Positions 58,472-64,000 of a stretch of 64,000 bases of DNA are shown here, in pieces. Position 1 is the stretch's first letter. Every line of letters begins with the position of its first letter. Both the position numbers and the translations under genes were made by a program. Below the pieces are notes generated by a model. It was not told the origin of the DNA. It made no database searches and saw nothing but the letters and a program-made list of their open reading frames with translations. Origin of the DNA: Methylomonas fluvii (GTDB lineage Bacteria; Pseudomonadota; Gammaproteobacteria; Methylococcales; Methylomonadaceae); NCBI RefSeq assembly GCF_014850975.1, contig NZ_JACXST010000002.1, positions 992,001 to 1,056,000 on the forward strand. The letters are read 5' to 3'.

Positions 58472-59749
58472 CTAAGAAGCGTCCGAAGCCACCAGCTTTT
58501 GCTCTGCTTCGTAAACCAAAATTGGCTCCGAATTACCCAAAATGACGTTCTCGTCGATGACAACTTTCGATATTTTGTCGTTGGAAGGCAGTTCGTACAT
58601 CGTATCCAACAACACGTTCTCAACTATTGTGCGCAAACCTCGGGCACCGGTTTTTCGCTCCATCGATTTGCGGGCAATCGCGGCTAACGAATCATCTCTA
58701 AACTCTAGCTCCGCACCTTCCATTTCAAACAAATGCTTGTACTGCTTGATCAAAGCGTTTTTAGGCTGTGTCAGAATTTGAATCAACGCGGCTTCATCCA
58801 ACTCGTCCAAAGTGGCAATAACCGGCAGACGACCAACAAACTCCGGAATCAAACCATATTTGATCAAATCCTCGGAACGTACATCGGCAAAAATCTCGCC
58901 GACGTTACGTTTGTCGTCTTTGGTTTTTACTTCGGCGGAGAAACCGATACCGCCTTTTTCGGTACGGTGCTTAATAACCTTATCCAATCCGGCAAACGCC
59001 CCCCCGACAATAAATAAAATGTTGGCGGTATTCACCTGCAGAAAGTCTTGCTGCGGATGCTTGCGACCGCCTTGCGGCGGGACGGAAGCGACAGTACCTT
59101 CGATAAGCTTCAGCAAGGCCTGCTGCACACCTTCTCCGGACACATCCCGCGTAATCGACGGATTATCGGATTTACGGGAGATTTTATCGATTTCGTCGAT
59201 GTAAACGATCCCGGTCTCCGCTTTTTCCACGTCGTAATCGCATTTTTGCAGAATCTTTAAAATGATGTTTTCAACATCTTCACCGACATAACCGGCCTCG
59301 GTCAGTGTGGTGGCGTCTGCTATCGTGAAAGGCACATCCAGCAATCTGGCCAAGGTTTCGGCTAACAAGGTTTTACCGGAACCGGTAGGCCCGATCAGCA
59401 AGATATTGCTTTTCGCCAGCTCGACTTCGTTCTTTTTGCTGTTGCTGCGCAAGCGCTTGTAATGGTTGTAAACAGCCACAGCCAGAATTTTTTTGGCATT
59501 TTCCTGACCGATGACATAACCATCCAATTCTTGCTTGATTTCCTTCGGCTTAGGCAGCGCACCGCCGGCCACGGACATTTCATCTTCCAGCAACTCATCT
59601 CTGATGATGTCGTTGCACAATTCCACACATTCGTCACAAACATAAACGGATGGACCTGCAATCAGTTTCCTGACTTCATTTTGACTTTTACCGCAAAAAG
59701 AACAGTAAAGAAGTTTTTCATCGTCTTTACCTTTCTTGTCTCTACTCAT
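58472..59749 (-). CDS. clpX: ClpX, ATPase subunit of ClpXP
   Basis: A 425-residue ClpX with the N-terminal zinc domain ([24 protein letters not shown]), Walker [16 protein letters not shown], Walker [11 protein letters not shown] and the arginine-sensor region [12 protein letters not shown]. It unfolds substrates for ClpP, encoded ~100 nt upstream. Full length. Confidence 0.97.
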   Translation of the reverse strand: MSRDKKGKDDEKLLYCSFCGKSQNEVRKLIAGPSVYVCDECVELCNDIIRDELLEDEMSVAGGALPKPKEIKQELDGYVIGQENAKKILAVAVYNHYKRLRSNSKKNEVELAKSNILLIGPTGSGKTLLAETLARLLDVPFTIADATTLTEAGYVGEDVENIILKILQKCDYDVEKAETGIVYIDEIDKISRKSDNPSITRDVSGEGVQQALLKLIEGTVASVPPQGGRKHPQQDFLQVNTANILFIVGGAFAGLDKVIKHRTEKGGIGFSAEVKTKDDKRNVGEIFADVRSEDLIKYGLIPEFVGRLPVIATLDELDEAALIQILTQPKNALIKQYKHLFEMEGAELEFRDDSLAAIARKSMERKTGARGLRTIVENVLLDTMYELPSNDKISKVVIDENVILGNSEPILVYEAEQKLVASDAS

Positions 59750-59852
59750 AGACAGACTCCACCGTGATACATTACCTCGTCATGGCGATGAAATATATCA
59801 AAAACCAACATTCAAATCACGTCGCACTCTTGACGAAGCGACGCGACACTTA

Positions 59853-60488
59853 TCAGGCAGTACGACTAGTCAATACTTTGTCGATCAAACCGTAATCAAC
59901 CGCTTGCTGAGAACTCAGAAAATTATCTCGATCCGTATCTTGCTGAATTTTTTCCAACGGTTGCCCGGTATGATGAGCCAGAATTTTATTCAATCGTTCG
60001 CGAATAGCCAAAATCTCTCGGGCATGAATATCAAAATCCGATGCTTGGCCTTGAAAACCACCCAAAGGTTGATGAATCATCACCCTGGAATGAGGCAAAC
60101 AATAGCGCTTACCCTGAGCACCACCCGCCAATAAAAGAGCCCCCATACTGGCGGCCTGGCCGATACACATGGTGCTGACATCCGGCTTGATAAATTGCAT
60201 CGTGTCGTAAATCGACATCCCTGCTGTCACCGAACCCCCGGGAGAGTTGATATACAAATGTATATCCTTATCCGGATTTTCAGATTCCAGGAACAGCAAT
60301 TGCGCCACCACCAGATTAGCCGAGTAATCTTCGACTTGGCCTACCAGAAAAATGACCCGCTCTTTCAGCAAACGGGAATAAATATCGAAGGATCTTTCCC
60401 CACGGGCTGTTTGTTCAACCACTATAGGCACTAGACCGCCCGCCGCTTGCGGCGCCATCATTTCGCTCATCACATTTTGGTTAAACAC
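59853..60488 (-). CDS. clpP: ClpP, ATP-dependent Clp protease proteolytic subunit
   Basis: A 211-residue ClpP. Catalytic Ser114 ([14 protein letters not shown]), His139 ([11 protein letters not shown]) and the Asp in QQDTDRDNF. The start at 60488 gives a short propeptide ([18 protein letters not shown]) before [20 protein letters not shown]; Met7 is an alternative start. It forms the barrel with ClpX. Confidence 0.97.
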   Translation of the reverse strand: MFNQNVMSEMMAPQAAGGLVPIVVEQTARGERSFDIYSRLLKERVIFLVGQVEDYSANLVVAQLLFLESENPDKDIHLYINSPGGSVTAGMSIYDTMQFIKPDVSTMCIGQAASMGALLLAGGAQGKRYCLPHSRVMIHQPLGGFQGQASDFDIHAREILAIRERLNKILAHHTGQPLEKIQQDTDRDNFLSSQQAVDYGLIDKVLTSRTA

Positions 60489-60504
60489 GTTTAGCCCTCA
60501 TTCG

Positions 60505-61800
60505 TTACTGTTTTTCCATGACATCATCAAAACCAACTGTTACGTCGGTGATTTTAGCCTGACTGACAATCCATGCAACAGCTTGGTCCTCTAAGACCAT
60601 CTGCTGCACATCATTTAGACGGGCCTTGTCGGCATAATACCAGTTCACAACGTCTTCGGGGCGCTCATAACTCTTCGCCATGTCATCAATTACCGCACGC
60701 ACTTTATCGGCATCGACCTTGATTTCATTTTTTTGAATGATTTCACCCAGAATCAAGCCCAAGGCCACTCGGCGCTTGGCCTGACCTTCAAAAGCATCCC
60801 TTGGCAAATTCAGGTCTTCCAGCTTCAAACGCATGTTTTTCGCGCGTTCGGCGTAAGGCTTCATCAACGCTTGAATTTCTTGATCGATCAATGCGTTAGG
60901 CATCGCTATAACAATGTTTTCGTATAACGCATCCATCACCGCATTTTTTAACTTGTTTTTTAGACCTTGGTTCAGCTCTCTTTCCATATTGGCGCGAACA
61001 TCGGTACGGAAACTTGCCGCATCGCCGTCTTCAACACCGTAAGCCTTGATAAATTCCGCATCGACGACTGGTAAAACCGGCTCTTCGACTTTAATCAACT
61101 CGATCTCAAATTCGGCAACTTTGCCTGCTAATTTTTCGCTGTTGTATTGCTCTGGGAATGTCACAGAAAAGGTTTTGCTTGCACCGGCAACCAAACCCTT
61201 CAATTCATCTTCAAAACCAGGAATCATTTGTTTGCCGCCGATTTCCACCTGGTAGTTTTCTACCTTACCGTCGGTAAAATTCTCGCCATCCGCCATGCCG
61301 GAGAAATGAATGGTCACCCTATCGGCATCCTGCGATCCGCGCTCAACAGTGTTCCAAGTTTTCTTTTGCTGACACAGCTTTTCGATCATATTATCGACAT
61401 CGGCCTCCTCCACAGCTGCGGAAGGACGATCTACTTTTAATTCGCTAACACCGTCCAGAACGATCTCCGGATAAACTTCGAACTCGGCGATGTATTCAAA
61501 ACCTTCGGTTTTTTCTGTGGGGTGGATATGCGGATGACCGGCGGGATTTAAATCCTGTTGCTGCAATGCTTCAAAATAAGTCGATTGAATCAAGTCACCG
61601 GTTACTTCGTTTCTCACTCTATCGGCGTACAATTTTTTTACCATGCTCGCAGGTACTTTACCCGGACGAAATCCGTCCACTTTGACTTCGCGCGCGAGTT
61701 TTTTAAAGCGAGTTTCCATTTTCTCCTGAACCACGGCATCAGGAATGCTAACAGTCATTTTTCGGCTTAACTCTGATGTCTTCTCGACAGAAACTTGCAT
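60505..61800 (-). CDS. tig: Trigger factor
   Basis: A 431-residue trigger factor with the ribosome-binding signature in the N domain (GFRPGKVPASMVKKLYADRV), an FKBP-type PPIase domain (~150-245: DRVTIHFSGMADGENFTDG, MIPGFEDELKGLVAG) and a helical C domain. It binds nascent chains at the ribosome exit. First gene of the tig-clpP-clpX block. Confidence 0.97.
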   Translation of the reverse strand: MQVSVEKTSELSRKMTVSIPDAVVQEKMETRFKKLAREVKVDGFRPGKVPASMVKKLYADRVRNEVTGDLIQSTYFEALQQQDLNPAGHPHIHPTEKTEGFEYIAEFEVYPEIVLDGVSELKVDRPSAAVEEADVDNMIEKLCQQKKTWNTVERGSQDADRVTIHFSGMADGENFTDGKVENYQVEIGGKQMIPGFEDELKGLVAGASKTFSVTFPEQYNSEKLAGKVAEFEIELIKVEEPVLPVVDAEFIKAYGVEDGDAASFRTDVRANMERELNQGLKNKLKNAVMDALYENIVIAMPNALIDQEIQALMKPYAERAKNMRLKLEDLNLPRDAFEGQAKRRVALGLILGEIIQKNEIKVDADKVRAVIDDMAKSYERPEDVVNWYYADKARLNDVQQMVLEDQAVAWIVSQAKITDVTVGFDDVMEKQ

Positions 61801-61908
61801 TGCATTACCTCAAAAAATTAAAAATACGGTTTTATATTTTGGGAGACCGGCCGGCGATGTTTAGATCTGGGGAACTTAAGGTCGTATCGTTACGAATAAC
61901 GCAGGATA

Positions 61909-61992
<84 letters not shown>

Positions 61993-62061
61993 TAAATAAT
62001 TGAACGCGGCATTATAATCAGCCGCATCTTTAAAGACAACCTTATATTACTGACATCGCGC

Positions 62062-62520
62062 ATGCGCTCTTATCTTTCCTGTACCATTTTCGGCATAGCT
62101 TTTATTGTGACACTCAGCAGCGCGGGGGCTTCAGCAAACGCGTTTACCGAGTTCAACCACCCAATCACATTTCTAACTCAACAACGTATCGTCTACGCGG
62201 CTATCGCCGCTAACGAAAGCGAACGCGAGCACGGACTGATGTTTCGGCATACACTTGCCGAAGACCAGGGCATGCTGTTTGTCTATCCGGATCAAACCCA
62301 TCGCGCAGTGTGGATGAAAAACACCTTACTGGCATTGGATGTGGTGTTTCTAGCAGGAGACGGCCGGATTGTAGGGCTGTTAAAAGATTTACAGCCCTGC
62401 GCCAAAGATCCGTGCCGGATCTATGATTCCAAAGTAGCCGCCAGATACATACTGGAACTGCCAGCCGGCTTTATCGACAAACACACCATCCAGCTCGGAC
62501 AAACAGTATCACTACCCTAG
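62062..62520 (+). CDS. Exported DUF192-family protein
   Basis: A 152-residue DUF192 protein with a signal peptide (MRSYLSCTIFGIAFIVTLSSAGASA). Family motifs: ANESEREHGLMFRHTLAEDQGMLF, AVWMKNTLLALDVVFL and ARYILELPAGFIDKHTIQLG. Two Cys (QPCAKDPC) could form a disulfide. Function unknown. Its stop lies 2 nt from that of topA, so the genes converge without an obvious terminator. Confidence 0.9.
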   Translation: MRSYLSCTIFGIAFIVTLSSAGASANAFTEFNHPITFLTQQRIVYAAIAANESEREHGLMFRHTLAEDQGMLFVYPDQTHRAVWMKNTLLALDVVFLAGDGRIVGLLKDLQPCAKDPCRIYDSKVAARYILELPAGFIDKHTIQLGQTVSLP

Positions 62521-62522
62521 GC

Positions 62523-64000
62523 TCAAGCCGGCCCGTTTGCGTCGTCCGGATCACCCTCATAAGGTGTTGCGTATTTGCACTCTTTCTGCGGACAGACTTT
62601 TTCGGTGCCACGGCGCTTGGTGGTTTTCAAGGTCAAAATCGGCCAATTACAATCAGGGCAACTTTCCTTGATCGGTGCATCCCACAAAGCATAATCGCAT
62701 TTTGGATATTCCGAGCAAGAATAAAAAATCTTCCCGCTGCGCGCCTTGCGCTTTAGGATAGCCCCATTCTTGCACTGCGGACATTCAACCCCGGTATCGG
62801 AAGGCTTTTCCAAGGGTTCGATGTGCTTGCACTTCGGATAGGCGCTGCAACCGACAAATTTGCCATATTTGCCAGTCTTTATAACCAGCGTCGACTCGCA
62901 CTTCGGACACACCCGCCCTTCCACCACTTCCGGTTCAGCGGACGTTGCGCCGACATTGTCGTCACCTAAATTACGCGTATAGGAACAGGTCGGATAATTG
63001 GTACAACCGATAAAGCGGCCATTCCGCCCCAAACGAATCGACAGCGGACTACTGCACTCGGGGCACTGTTCATCTATGCTTTCCTGCGTCACATCCTTTC
63101 GCTGTACGCTTTCTTCTTTCTCGTTAATCAACTGCGTAAACGGCCGCCAGAAGTCGTTCATCAATGGAATCCAATCCTTCTCGCCGCGCGACACGGCATC
63201 CAGATCGTCTTCCAGGTTGGCAGTAAAGCTGTAATCGACGTATTTAGTGAAATGCTCGGTCAAGAACTTGTTAACGATACGCCCCACATCGGTTGGATAA
63301 AACCGCTTGTTGTCGATCGTGACATATTCGCGGTTTTGCAAGGTCGAGATAATCGTCGCGTAGGTAGAGGGGCGACCAATACCATGTTCTTCCAAGGCTT
63401 TTACCAGGCTCGCCTCGCTATAACGTGGTGGCGGCTCGGTAAAATGCTGGGTGGCAGCGATCTCGTTCAACACCACCGGCCGCCCTTCTTCCATCGGCGG
63501 CAATAAACTATCCTGATCATCAGCGGCTTCCTTGCTGTCGTCCACGCCTTCCAGATACACCTTCATGAAGCCGGGATTGGTGACCGTGGAACCGGTGGCG
63601 CGAAATACGTTTTTATCGCTGCCGCAATTCAGATCGACCGCCACCTGATTTAACGTGGCATGAATCATCTGACAAGCGACGGTGCGCTTCCAGATCAAGT
63701 CATACAGCTTGAACTGCTCGGCGCTGAGCCGGTTTTTGACCTGCTCGGGCAAACGCTGTACAGACGTCGGCCGGATCGCTTCGTGGGCTTCCTGAGCGTT
63801 TTTGGACTTGGTTTTGAAACGGCGCGGCTCTTTAGGCACATCGTCGGCACCGTACTTTTCGGCGATCAGCGCGCGAATATCAGCCAAGGCTTCTTCGGCC
63901 AGATTGACCGAGTCGGTACGCATATAGGAAATCAAACCGACGGTTTCGCCGCCCAGATCGATACCCTCGTATAGCTGTTGCGCCACCATCATCGTGCGCT
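62523..64000 (-). CDS. topA: DNA topoisomerase I, C-terminal part (continues past window)
   Basis: The frame continues upstream past 64000, so the N-terminal TOPRIM domain is not seen. What is seen begins at TMMVAQQLYEGIDL and includes the active-site Tyr region (GLISYMRTDSVNLAEEA), GIGRPSTYATIISTLQNREYV, and four C-terminal zinc ribbons (CPECSSPLSIRLGRNGRFIG, CPKCESTLVIKTGKYGKFVG, CPQCKNGAILKRKARSGKIF, CPDCNWPILTLKTTKR). It relaxes negative supercoils. Confidence 0.96.
   Translation of the reverse strand, partial: RTMMVAQQLYEGIDLGGETVGLISYMRTDSVNLAEEALADIRALIAEKYGADDVPKEPRRFKTKSKNAQEAHEAIRPTSVQRLPEQVKNRLSAEQFKLYDLIWKRTVACQMIHATLNQVAVDLNCGSDKNVFRATGSTVTNPGFMKVYLEGVDDSKEAADDQDSLLPPMEEGRPVVLNEIAATQHFTEPPPRYSEASLVKALEEHGIGRPSTYATIISTLQNREYVTIDNKRFYPTDVGRIVNKFLTEHFTKYVDYSFTANLEDDLDAVSRGEKDWIPLMNDFWRPFTQLINEKEESVQRKDVTQESIDEQCPECSSPLSIRLGRNGRFIGCTNYPTCSYTRNLGDDNVGATSAEPEVVEGRVCPKCESTLVIKTGKYGKFVGCSAYPKCKHIEPLEKPSDTGVECPQCKNGAILKRKARSGKIFYSCSEYPKCDYALWDAPIKESCPDCNWPILTLKTTKRRGTEKVCPQKECKYATPYEGDPDDANGPA

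Overview
The window looks like chromosomal DNA of a gammaproteobacterium. Gene content and protein style (tig-clpP-clpX-lon-hupB-ppiD block, DabAB/SulP inorganic carbon uptake, FabV, bufferin cluster, Yej-type peptide importer) most resemble methanotrophs of the order Methylococcales (Methylomonas-like). That placement is inference from recognition: no methane oxidation or rRNA gene lies in the window.

Layout. 1-3.5 kb is accessory DNA abutting the 3' end of a tRNA-Asn gene. It holds a two-TM membrane protein (cut by the window edge), two tandem FlhD/FlhC-like regulator pairs and an AlpA-like regulator. In the second pair the FlhD-like domain is fused to a STAS-like domain. This arrangement recalls the SetCD/AcaCD activators of ICEs and IncC plasmids. 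3.5-4.7 kb holds tRNA-Asn, tRNA-Arg, tRNA-Ser, csrA, a small conserved-looking protein and a probable small RNA under an FNR-type palindrome. 5.3-11.1 kb holds a PhnA/YjdM zinc-ribbon protein, a NarK nitrate transporter followed by a PP2C-kinase fusion, and an Abi-alpha-like protein. 11.3-21.1 kb holds dabB-dabA divergent from a SulP transporter, a DUF2490 outer-membrane protein and an MgtA-type P-ATPase. A degraded IS5-family element follows.

22.6-41.5 kb reads as a metal and redox stress region. On the minus strand are msrQ-msrP and a bufferin operon (bufA1, bufB, bufC, doxX, SDR). Divergent from bufA1 is a sigma-54 activator with GAF and PAS domains. After it comes a heavy-metal RND efflux operon (czcC, czcB with a frameshift, czcA, a PII-like gene, a porin with an in-frame stop, a PIG-L deacetylase) ending in a histidine kinase and an NtrC-type regulator. 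Strong -24/-12 sequences lie upstream of both bufA1 and czcC, so the copper-peptide and efflux operons may form one sigma-54 regulon.

41.5-45.6 kb is an AT-rich, repeat-rich accessory patch: 58-bp and 62-bp direct repeats, an OafA-type acyltransferase, an IS630 remnant, a small exported protein and a DUF4365 nuclease-like protein. 45.6-64 kb is ordinary housekeeping: yejFEBA, fabV, ppiD, tRNA-Asp, tRNA-Val, hupB, lon, clpX, clpP, tig, tRNA-Leu, a DUF192 protein and the 3' part of topA.
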